This document shows, piece by piece, positions 1 to 5,414 of a stretch of 5,725 nucleotides of DNA. The notes beneath the pieces are model-generated. The model did not search any database. It was not told the DNA's origin and saw only the letters and a program-made list of their open reading frames with translations. Made by a program: the position numbers and the translations under genes. Origin of the DNA: Atopobium sp. UBA2090 (GTDB lineage Bacteria; Actinomycetota; Coriobacteriia; Coriobacteriales; Atopobiaceae). The DNA lies in contig DCZG01000052.1 in assembly GCA_002331575.1 (NCBI GenBank), forward strand, positions 1-5,725, read 5' to 3'. Position 1 is the stretch's first letter. Each line of letters opens with the position of its first letter.

Positions 1-54
1 GTTGGCACCTTTGGCAGGCAAGCATGAAAGGGCGTTGGCACCTTTGGCAGGCAA
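1..54 (+). repeat. 21-bp direct repeat, two perfect copies
   Basis: GTTGGCACCTTTGGCAGGCAA-type units lie at 1-21 and 34-54 and are identical over 21 bp, with a start-to-start distance of 33 bp and a 12-bp spacer. The second copy runs directly into AAGGGACAGGT. The window starts at the first base of copy 1, so more copies may lie upstream. There is no coding potential. With only two copies visible this is a short tandem or intergenic repeat of unknown type, not a CRISPR. Confidence 0.75.
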
Positions 55-66
55 AGGGACAGGTCG
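44..66 (+). repeat. GGGACAGGT-type repeat end
   Basis: Positions 44-66 align by eye with 5381-5404, with about 19 of 24 positions the same and one gap. Both contain TTG..C.GG..AAA followed by GGGACAGGT. The copy here probably belongs to the same intergenic repeat family as the inverted-repeat element at the right end of the window. CCTTTG (41-46) and CAAAGG (52-57) can also pair into a small 6-bp hairpin just before the motif. Confidence 0.45.
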
Positions 67-76
67 CGACGAACAA

Positions 77-114
77 CAAAATCGGCGGCCGCACGAGGCC
101 GTGCGGCCGCCGAT
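77..114 (-). terminator. Intrinsic terminator of the EF-G-like gene
   Basis: A perfect 14-bp stem (ATCGGCGGCCGCAC at 81-94, with its complement at 101-114) encloses a 6-nt loop. Read on the minus strand the stem is followed by TTTTGTTGTTC, a U-rich tail. It lies 34 bases past the stop codon of the GTPase gene, so it should end that transcript. The plus-strand side has no T tract, so it is directional. Confidence 0.9.
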
Positions 115-148
115 CCAGCGTTCTTCTCAGCGCGTCTTGTCAGTTTGC

Positions 149-2215
149 CTACTTCTGGCCGGCGGCGCGACGGTCCTGGTACTCCTGGGAGAGCTTCTGC
201 TGCACGTCGTGCGGCACCTGCTCATAGCCCACGATTTCGAGCTCGAACTCGCCCGTGCCGCGGGAGAGGGAGCGAAGACGCGTGGCATAGTCGGTGACCT
301 CGGCGTACGGCACCGTGGCAGAGACCTTGGTCTCCCCCGCGCCCGCAGCTTCCATGCCCTCGACGCGACCGCGGCTGGCAGAGACGTCGCCCATCACGGA
401 GCCGGCATAGCTCTCGGGCACAGTGACCACGAGGTGCGCCATGGGCTCGAGCAGCACGGGCTCGGCCTGGTCGACGGCCTTCTGGAAGCCGATGCGGGCG
501 GCCGTCTTGAAGGCCATCTCGTTGGAGTCGACCGGGTGATACGAGCCGTCGTACACGGCGCACTTGACGTCGATCATGGGATAGCCGGCGAGGACGCCCT
601 CGCGCATGGTCTCCTGGACGCCCTTGTCGATGGCAGGGATGAAGCCGCGCGGAATGTGTCCGCCCACGACCTCGTCGACGAACTCGTAACCGGCGCCCGG
701 GTTGGGCTCGATGCGGAGCCAGCAGTCGCCGTACTGACCGGCGCCGCCCGTCTGCTTCTTGTGGCGGCCCTGGGCGGAGGCGACGCGACGAATCGTCTCG
801 CGGTACGGGATGCGCAGCGCGACGGTGTGCGCGGTGACGCCGGCGCGGTCCTCGAGGCGGTCGAGAAGCACGGAGACCTGCGCCTCGCCGATGGCGGAGA
901 TGACCGTCTGACCGGTGTCCTCGTCACGCTCGACCTTGAGCGTGGGATCCGCGTCGGCGGCCTTCTCGAGGAAGGCATACAGCTTGCCCTCGGTACCGCG
1001 TGCGTCGGGCTCGATGGCGATGCGGTAGAGCGAGTTGGGGAAGCGGAAGGCGGCAGCCTCGACCTTGCCGGTCACGGAGAGCGTGTCGCCCGTCATGGCC
1101 TCGAGCTTGGGTACGACGACGATGTCGCCGGCAGCGGCGGACTGAACCTCGTCGGTGTCGCGACCGGTCATGAGGTAGATGTGGCTCAGGCGCTCGGCCT
1201 TGCGCGTGCGCGCGTTGATGAGCTCGACGCCCGTGGTGACGGTGCCCGCGAGGACCTTGAGGAAGGAGAGGCGGCCGTTCTGCGGGTCGTTGAGCGACTT
1301 GAAGTCGAAGACGACGGGGCGGTCGTCATCCGGGGAGATGTCGAGCAGCTCGCCGTTGACCAGCGGGATGCGGCCGAAGGCGGCCATCGTGGGGAACCAG
1401 GCCACGGCGGCGTCCATGAACGAGATGACGCCCTCCTCGCGGACGCAAGAGCCTGCGAAGACCGGGACGAAGACGCGCTCGGCAAATGCCTTGCCGAGAA
1501 GTTTGTCGAGCTCGTCCTGGGAGATTGCCTCGCCCTCGAGGTACTTCATCATGAGCTCGTCATCGGCCTCGACGACGAGCTCAGTGAGCTGCGCGCGGGC
1601 CTCCTCGGCGGCGTCGGTGTACTCGGCGGGGATGTCGGTGATGACAGCCTTGCCGTTCTCGAGGTGGCGAGCCTTCATGTGCACGACGTCGATGACGCCG
1701 GAGAACGCGTCGCCCACGCCCATGGGGATGGTGACGGCGGCGAGGTTGTTGCCAAAGCGCTCCTGCAGCACGGACATGGTGGTCTCCATGTCGGCATCGG
1801 GGCGGTCGACGCGATTGATGAAGATCGCGCGAGCCATGGAGAGGTCCTCCGAGGCGTACCACAGGCGGGTCGTGACCGTGCCCATGCTGCCAGAGGCGTC
1901 GACCATGAAGAGGGCGGTCTCGGAGACGCTCATCGCCGCGTAGGCGTCACCCACGAAGTCGGGATAGCATGGGGCGTCAAGTACGTTGATGCGCGTACCG
2001 TTCCAGACGATGGGGGCGATGGTCGTGGAGATCGAGAAGCCGCGCTCGCCCTCCTCGGTATCGTAATCCAGCGTGGGCTTGGTGCCGGCGTGCCCTCCCA
2101 GCCTGGTGGTCTTGCCCGTCAGGTGGAGCATGGCCTCGGCCAGCATGGTCTTGCCCACGCCACCTTGGCCGACTAGCACCACGTTCTTGACCTTACCGGT
2201 CACGGTCTCACCCAT
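149..2215 (-). CDS. EF-G-like translational GTPase (EF-G2 type)
   Basis: A 688-aa protein with the full EF-G domain order. The GTPase domain spans about residues 8-280, with a P-loop GQGGVGKT at 16-23, a degenerate switch II DAPCY at 80-84 and NRVD at 134-137 in place of NKxD. Domain II is about 295-385, domain III about 395-470, domain IV about 472-590 (QTGGAGQYGD near 488-497; DGSYHPVDSNEMAF at 556-569 with the tip His560), and domain V about 592-675. Phrases such as VGDAFSGVIDVVHMKA and the NGTRINVLD context recall the actinobacterial EF-G2 branch rather than the housekeeping FusA, which normally sits in the rpsL-rpsG-fusA-tuf operon. Here the gene stands alone. Domain IV looks fully EF-G-like, which argues against a TetM-type ribosomal protection protein. 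The ATG at 2215 was chosen because GAGGAGGT lies 4 nt upstream; an in-frame ATG at 2326 would add 37 unlike residues. The expected role is ribosome-associated GTPase activity in the cytoplasm, but the altered G3 box makes catalysis uncertain. EF-G2 proteins have no settled function. Confidence 0.93.
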   Translation of the reverse strand: MGETVTGKVKNVVLVGQGGVGKTMLAEAMLHLTGKTTRLGGHAGTKPTLDYDTEEGERGFSISTTIAPIVWNGTRINVLDAPCYPDFVGDAYAAMSVSETALFMVDASGSMGTVTTRLWYASEDLSMARAIFINRVDRPDADMETTMSVLQERFGNNLAAVTIPMGVGDAFSGVIDVVHMKARHLENGKAVITDIPAEYTDAAEEARAQLTELVVEADDELMMKYLEGEAISQDELDKLLGKAFAERVFVPVFAGSCVREEGVISFMDAAVAWFPTMAAFGRIPLVNGELLDISPDDDRPVVFDFKSLNDPQNGRLSFLKVLAGTVTTGVELINARTRKAERLSHIYLMTGRDTDEVQSAAAGDIVVVPKLEAMTGDTLSVTGKVEAAAFRFPNSLYRIAIEPDARGTEGKLYAFLEKAADADPTLKVERDEDTGQTVISAIGEAQVSVLLDRLEDRAGVTAHTVALRIPYRETIRRVASAQGRHKKQTGGAGQYGDCWLRIEPNPGAGYEFVDEVVGGHIPRGFIPAIDKGVQETMREGVLAGYPMIDVKCAVYDGSYHPVDSNEMAFKTAARIGFQKAVDQAEPVLLEPMAHLVVTVPESYAGSVMGDVSASRGRVEGMEAAGAGETKVSATVPYAEVTDYATRLRSLSRGTGEFELEIVGYEQVPHDVQQKLSQEYQDRRAAGQK

Positions 2216-2219
2216 AGCT

Positions 2220-2227
2220 ACCTCCTC
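2220..2227 (-). promoter_or_regulatory. Ribosome binding site of the EF-G-like gene
   Basis: The minus strand reads GAGGAGGT and then AGCT before the ATG at 2215. This is a near-ideal Shine-Dalgarno sequence, and it fixes the start over the upstream in-frame ATG at 2326. Confidence 0.85.
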
Positions 2228-2234
2228 GGACGGT

Positions 2235-2258
2235 ACGTCTTCCTTACCGGGAAGACGT
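2235..2258 (-). promoter_or_regulatory. Leader hairpin before the EF-G-like gene
   Basis: ACGTCTTCC (2235-2243) and GGAAGACGT (2250-2258) form a perfect 9-bp stem with a 6-nt loop. The base of the stem is 7 bases from the Shine-Dalgarno sequence on the minus strand. In the transcript it would fold immediately upstream of the ribosome binding site without hiding it. It could be an mRNA-stabilising or translational control element, or a DNA operator. There is no U tract, so it is not an intrinsic terminator. Confidence 0.5.
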
Positions 2259-2679
2259 GTACAGAGCGGGGCGCGGCGGTGGTCCTGGCGACCTGAACGC
2301 AGGACGTCGCACTTCCGCCGCGCCATTCCATTGCTCTAACAATACCCATGTGTGGGACGGGTCTGCCCGTCTCGCTGGCAGGCGTAGGTGAGCGTAGGCG
2401 AGCGGGGGTCGCAGGAGCTAGACATCCGTGTTTTCCTCGGCTTCGTTCGTGGTGAGAAGGCTGCCAGGGGCATTGGCGGCCCCGACGGAAAAGGTGTCAG
2501 ACGCCGCATGTCCGGTATCGAGGGCAAGCTGGCGTTCGGGCGGTAACGCAGGCACCGGGCGAGCGTCGCTCGGAAACGTCGCATTCGCCTTCGACACCCC
2601 AAGTGCGTTACGCTTGTGTCTGCGGGATTGCCTTTCGATACGGGTGCCGCGTCGGCCATCTCGTAATGACACTCAAGAG
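2259..2679. other. Gene-free region between divergent genes
   Basis: About 420 bases between the leader of the EF-G-like gene and the ribosome binding site of the YgjP-like gene. Promoters for both must lie here, but I could not identify a convincing -35/-10 pair for either; the best -10-like string on the minus strand is TATTGT, with no good -35. Short structures are present: CCCA-tgtg-TGGG (2345-2356), GACGGG-tctg-CCCGTC (2356-2371), CGAGC-gtc-GCTCG (2560-2572), and an 8-bp inverted pair GTAACGCA (2543-2550) / TGCGTTAC (2604-2611). I see no RNA gene and no convincing small gene. Confidence 0.6.
2382..2401 (+). repeat. Two tandem 10-bp repeats
   Basis: GCGTAGGTGA is followed directly by GCGTAGGCGA (one mismatch) and then by a partial GCGGGGGTCG. 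The 10-bp period is about one helical turn, which would suit a stacked protein-binding site, but two copies in GC-rich DNA may be chance. Confidence 0.35.
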
Positions 2680-2686
2680 AAAGGGG
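2680..2686 (+). promoter_or_regulatory. Ribosome binding site of the YgjP-like gene
   Basis: AAAGGGG lies 5 nt before the ATG at 2692. It supports this start over the in-frame GTG at 2428, which has no Shine-Dalgarno sequence and would add 88 residues of low-complexity, unrelated sequence. Confidence 0.75.
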
Positions 2687-2691
2687 CGCTC

Positions 2692-3561
2692 ATGAGCAGC
2701 CCTGACAGCGATTCCGACGCCGACTCCGCAACTCCGACTTCCGACCAAACGCAGAAGATCGAGCAGCTCAACTTTGACGGGGTCGACGCGCGTGTGATTC
2801 GCGTGCCCGCGCCCGGCATCTTCGTCGCGCTCGAGCCGCCCGATGCGAGGCCGTACATCTCGGCGAACTTCAAGGCCTCACCAGACGAGATTGTCGCCTT
2901 CGTGAACGAGCGTCTTCCACGCATCCGGGACATGCGTGCCGACATGATCAAGCACTTCTCGAAGACGAACTCGCTCGAGTGCCGTTTCCAGACCGGTGAC
3001 GTTGCCTACCTGCTCGGACGTCCCTTCATGATTCGCGTCTACCCCGAGGCGAGCGGTCGGAAGCTCCGGCACGCGGCACGCGGGCGTGCCAACACCACGG
3101 CGACCGCCTACACCGACATCAGCCTCGTGAACATCTTCGTGATTCAGGTCGGCAGCTACGACCAGCGACGCTTCACCTTCATGAAGTGGGCTTCGGCGGT
3201 CTTTGCCCAGAACGCCCAATCCATCGTCGACCAGGCGTCATCGATGGCGGGCATCACTGACAAGGTCCCCGGCAAGGTGCAGACGCGCCCCATGCGCGGG
3301 CGTCTCGTCAAGATCGATCCCACCCGGCACGTGGTCTGGATGAGCGAGGACCTTCTCGCCTTCCCGCCCATCTGCATCGGCTACGCCTTCATGAATGAGA
3401 TGGCCCGAGAGCTCGCGCCGCTTGCCGGCGACGGAGCGACGCCCGAGGAGCGCGAGCAGGCGAGAGCCGCCCACGACGCCTTCGTCGAGAAGGGCTGCCC
3501 GTCATGGCGGCGAGCGAAGGAGCTTCTCGACGCCGAGAACAGCCCGTATCGCAGGCAATGA
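2692..3561 (+). CDS. YgjP/DUF45-like protein, probable inactive metalloprotease
   Basis: A 289-aa protein. The first ~25 residues are rich in Ser, Asp and Thr and likely disordered. The rest follows the YgjP-like (DUF45, M48-related) order: a strand-rich start (about 30-60), a PDEIVAFVNERLPRI helix (64-78) matching the family segment before the usual WI motif, GDVAYLLGRPFMIRV (102-116), a long helix (about 162-188), then RPMRGRLVKIDPTRHVVWMS (199-218) and LLAFPPICIGYAFMNEMAREL (221-241). Active members carry HELAH in that last helix; here it is NEMAR, so both histidine zinc ligands are replaced (Asn235, Arg239) and only Glu236 remains. His261 may correspond to the third-ligand region, but the spacing looks altered. 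I infer a non-catalytic binding or scaffold protein of cytosolic location, since no signal peptide or membrane segment is visible. The frame is intact, so this is divergence rather than decay. The gene stands alone and runs convergent to the radical SAM gene. The family assignment is from remembered motif pattern and is fairly but not fully sure. Confidence 0.85.
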   Translation: MSSPDSDSDADSATPTSDQTQKIEQLNFDGVDARVIRVPAPGIFVALEPPDARPYISANFKASPDEIVAFVNERLPRIRDMRADMIKHFSKTNSLECRFQTGDVAYLLGRPFMIRVYPEASGRKLRHAARGRANTTATAYTDISLVNIFVIQVGSYDQRRFTFMKWASAVFAQNAQSIVDQASSMAGITDKVPGKVQTRPMRGRLVKIDPTRHVVWMSEDLLAFPPICIGYAFMNEMARELAPLAGDGATPEEREQARAAHDAFVEKGCPSWRRAKELLDAENSPYRRQ

Positions 3562-3578
3562 CGACCGAATTTCAGCCG

Positions 3579-3617
3579 AAAAAAAGACCAGCTCCGAGAG
3601 TCGCTCCGGAGCTGGTC
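3579..3617 (-). terminator. Terminator between convergent genes
   Basis: GACCAGCTCCG (3586-3596) pairs with CGGAGCTGGTC (3607-3617) in an 11-bp perfect stem; the 10-nt loop can add three inner pairs past one bulged A. On the minus strand the stem is followed by seven T's (A-tract 3579-3585), so it is a canonical intrinsic terminator for the radical SAM gene, 39 bases past its stop. On the plus strand it starts 24 bases after the YgjP-like stop but is followed only by CCTTAT, so any termination in that direction would be weaker. Confidence 0.9.
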
Positions 3618-3656
3618 CCTTATGCTTCATGACACGGGCGGACGCCAGGGTGAATG

Positions 3657-5126
3657 CTAGTCGAGAACAGCCTCGTTCTCGGCGTCCTCCTCGGCGATCT
3701 TCTGGGCCTTGAGCTCGAGCTTCTCGCACGACATGGCGTCATCGTAGATCTTCTTGCCCGTCGGGTGCTCGTCGAGCCAAAGCTCCTTGGCCTTGGGCGC
3801 CCACTCCTTGGCGTACGGTGCGGTGCGCTCGCAGAGCTGCTGGGCGGTCTCGGGAGAGGTGTAGTCCGAGCTCTTGGCCTCCGACTCCTTGACGATGTCA
3901 GGAAGGATGTAGGGGTTCTCGAGCATGGGGCAAGGCTGGAGCATGTTGTCGTTCCAGGGGTAACGCTTGCGATAGGCCTGGAAGATGGGCTGGTGCAGGC
4001 AGTCGAGCCAGCTCATGTCGCGGATGTTGACGTTGGAGTAGTGGATGAAGACGCAGGGCTCCACGTCGCCGCGGGCGTTGATGTGGCAGTACGCACGGCC
4101 GCCGGCGATGCAGCCACCCACGTACTCGCCGTCGTTCTGGAAGTCCATGGCAAAGATGGGCTTGCCACCCTCGACGGCGCGGACCTCACGGATGCGGTGG
4201 AACATGTACTCGCGCTGCTCGATCGTGGGCATGAGGTCGGCATTGGCGCCGTCGCCGACGGGCATGTAGTGGAAGTACCACGCATAGCGGCAGCCCTTGG
4301 CGATGATCAGGTCCATGAACTCGTCGGACGAGACGCGCTCGACGTTGGCACGGGTGTAGCAGGTGGACGTGCCATAGAACAGGCCGTACTTGTGCATGAG
4401 GTCGAAGGCGTCCATGACCTGCTGGAACGAGCCCTCGCCGCGGCGGCCGTCGTTGACCGTGGGCTCGTAGGACTCGAGCGACACGGAGAAGATGATGTTG
4501 CCGAGGCGCTGGACCTCCTTGCAGAACGGCTCGTCGACGAGGCTGGCGTTGGTGAAGATGTTGAAGAGGCTGTCGTGGTGCGCCTCGGCGAGCTTGAGGA
4601 CGTCCGCCTTGCGGACGAGGGGCTCGCCGCCGGTGAGCATGAACAGGTGCGTGCCCAGGGCCTCAGCCTCGGTCACGAGCTTGTCCATCTCGTCGTACGT
4701 GAGGTTGAGGCGGTTTCCGTACTCGGCCGCCCAGCAGCCCACGCAGTGCTTGTTGCAGGCGGACGTGGGATCGAAGAGGATGATCCAAGGCACGTTGCAC
4801 TGATACTTGACGGCGTTCTCGGTGGTGTTGCGAAGGCCGCGGAACGCCGCCTCGTAGCCGCCGGTCAGAATCGTGGTGCGCAGAACGTTGGGGTCGGTCT
4901 CGTCGATGATGGAGAACAGGTACTGCTCCCACTTCGAACCGGGGTAGATGGCGGCCTTCATGCCACGCGTGGCACCGGGGTTGGTGTCCTTGAGGAGCTT
5001 GGCTGCCATGTCAAGGAACTTCATGACGTTCTTCTCGCGATCAGGACCAGAGACGGTCTTGAGGGCCTTGTCGAGCGCGACCTCGAAGGCCTTGCGCTCT
5101 GCCGCGTGTGCGATCTTTGACTGCAT
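3657..5126 (-). CDS. Radical SAM protein with C-terminal SPASM/twitch-like domain
   Basis: A 489-aa enzyme. Residues 1 to ~110 are a mainly helical N-terminal region. The radical SAM core follows: CNKHCVGC puts the three [4Fe-4S] ligands at Cys124, Cys128 and Cys131 (CX3CX2C), GGEP at 166-169 is the SAM-binding motif, and VSLESYE (215-221) and the downstream barrel strands fit the family. After the core, Cys339, Cys347, Cys358 and Cys399 in a GGC...C.IN..GDVEPC...CP pattern suggest an auxiliary Fe-S cluster as in SPASM or twitch domains. The C-terminus is a charged helical tail (about 410-489). The core phrases, including CWAAEYG after the cluster motif and RRGEGSF, recall a family of 450-490 aa radical SAM proteins common in clostridia and other anaerobes whose substrate I do not know. 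The protein is expected to be cytosolic and oxygen sensitive. ATG 5126 was chosen for its AGGAGG site; the in-frame ATG at 5177 lies inside a leader hairpin and lacks one. No peptide substrate gene or transporter is adjacent, so a peptide-modification role is not supported by context. Confidence 0.93.
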   Translation of the reverse strand: MQSKIAHAAERKAFEVALDKALKTVSGPDREKNVMKFLDMAAKLLKDTNPGATRGMKAAIYPGSKWEQYLFSIIDETDPNVLRTTILTGGYEAAFRGLRNTTENAVKYQCNVPWIILFDPTSACNKHCVGCWAAEYGNRLNLTYDEMDKLVTEAEALGTHLFMLTGGEPLVRKADVLKLAEAHHDSLFNIFTNASLVDEPFCKEVQRLGNIIFSVSLESYEPTVNDGRRGEGSFQQVMDAFDLMHKYGLFYGTSTCYTRANVERVSSDEFMDLIIAKGCRYAWYFHYMPVGDGANADLMPTIEQREYMFHRIREVRAVEGGKPIFAMDFQNDGEYVGGCIAGGRAYCHINARGDVEPCVFIHYSNVNIRDMSWLDCLHQPIFQAYRKRYPWNDNMLQPCPMLENPYILPDIVKESEAKSSDYTSPETAQQLCERTAPYAKEWAPKAKELWLDEHPTGKKIYDDAMSCEKLELKAQKIAEEDAENEAVLD

Positions 5127-5134
5127 TCTTGGTA

Positions 5135-5140
5135 CCTCCT
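5135..5140 (-). promoter_or_regulatory. Ribosome binding site of the radical SAM gene
   Basis: The minus strand reads AGGAGG, then an 8-nt gap to the ATG at 5126. This decides the start against the upstream in-frame ATG at 5177. Confidence 0.85.
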
Positions 5141-5147
5141 GTGCTTC

Positions 5148-5185
5148 AATGCCAGATCCATCAGCCGAAATGCTCACCTGGCATT
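5148..5185 (-). promoter_or_regulatory. Leader hairpin of the radical SAM gene
   Basis: AATGCCAG (5148-5155) and CTGGCATT (5178-5185) are perfect 8-bp complements enclosing 22 nt, within which AGC and GCT can pair further. It lies between the predicted transcription start and the ribosome binding site, ending 7 bases before AGGAGG on the minus strand. It may be a translational or stability element. I do not recognise a known riboswitch consensus, and no U tract follows in the gene direction. Confidence 0.5.
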
Positions 5186-5217
5186 TTTAAACCCTATTCA
5201 AATCTTTGAACGTACTG

Positions 5218-5246
5218 ACTATAGCCGTTAGCCTGCGGGTAGGCAA
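5218..5246 (-). promoter_or_regulatory. Sigma-70-type promoter of the radical SAM gene
   Basis: On the minus strand, TTGCCT (-35, 5246-5241) and TATAGT (-10, 5223-5218) are separated by exactly 17 bp. Transcription would begin near 5211, giving a leader of about 85 nt. The surroundings are AT-rich compared with the genes. Confidence 0.65.
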
Positions 5247-5273
5247 GCATTTTTTGAACTGACGTCAAGCATT
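5244..5273 (-). promoter_or_regulatory. Paired 8-bp direct repeats, likely regulator site
   Basis: AATGCTTG occurs twice on the minus strand (5273-5266 and 5251-5244), 22 bp start to start, close to two helical turns. The promoter-proximal copy overlaps the -35 box, as expected for a class II activator or a repressor. Between and partly within the repeats is the self-complementary TGACGTCA (5260-5267). The regulator is not known. Confidence 0.45.
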
Positions 5274-5336
5274 CACGCTTGCCATCGAGGGACTCGGACT
5301 ACCCTTACCCAGCCCCGAGGTCAACTTACGATGCAC

Positions 5337-5372
5337 ATTATACTGGTTAATCTAGTTTCGTATACTAGATTA
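5337..5372 (-). promoter_or_regulatory. TATAAT box with adjacent 9-bp dyad
   Basis: A perfect TATAAT lies on the minus strand at 5342-5337. Just upstream of it is the dyad TAATCTAGT (5348-5356) / ACTAGATTA (5364-5372) with a 7-bp centre. No good -35 lies 16-18 bp upstream; that position falls inside the dyad, so a regulator bound there might assist or block a second promoter, about 205 bases from the radical SAM ATG. The assignment is tentative. Confidence 0.35.
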
Positions 5373-5383
5373 TCGAGTCTTTG

Positions 5384-5414
5384 CCTGGAAAAGGGGACAG
5401 GTTGTTTTTCCAGG
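5384..5414. repeat. Hairpin at the left end of the terminal element
   Basis: CCTGGAAAA (5384-5392) and TTTTCCAGG (5406-5414) form a 9-bp stem around GGGGACAGGTTGT. The conserved GGGACAGGT is thus displayed in the loop, an arrangement reminiscent of REP-type hairpins. Confidence 0.6.

Noticed and set aside
1..54. CRISPR array.
   Set aside because: Only two units, with a 12-bp spacer and no partial palindrome or cas genes.
2..2176. Very long open frame on the plus strand opposite the EF-G-like gene (about 724 codons).
   Set aside because: It is a GC-rich mirror frame of a clearly conserved protein, rich in Gly, Ala, Val, Asp and His with no recognisable domain or ribosome binding site.
149..2215. 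Tetracycline ribosomal protection protein (TetM type).
   Set aside because: Domain IV keeps the EF-G tip motif DGSYHPVDSNEMAF, and the overall motif set fits EF-G2 better.
2493..2611. Structured RNA formed by GGTGTC/GACACC and GTAACGCA/TGCGTTAC.
   Set aside because: The two pairings interleave, the arms are short and the loops long; expected by chance in this GC-rich stretch and not matching a known RNA class.
3654..5120. Long plus-strand open frame opposite the radical SAM gene (about 488 codons).
   Set aside because: Same mirror-frame effect; composition is dominated by Val, Leu, Gly, Asp and Glu without motifs, while the minus strand encodes intact radical SAM motifs.
5260..5267. TGACGTCA as a stand-alone operator.
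   Set aside because: An 8-bp palindrome alone is weak evidence; it is noted only as part of the phased-repeat promoter region.
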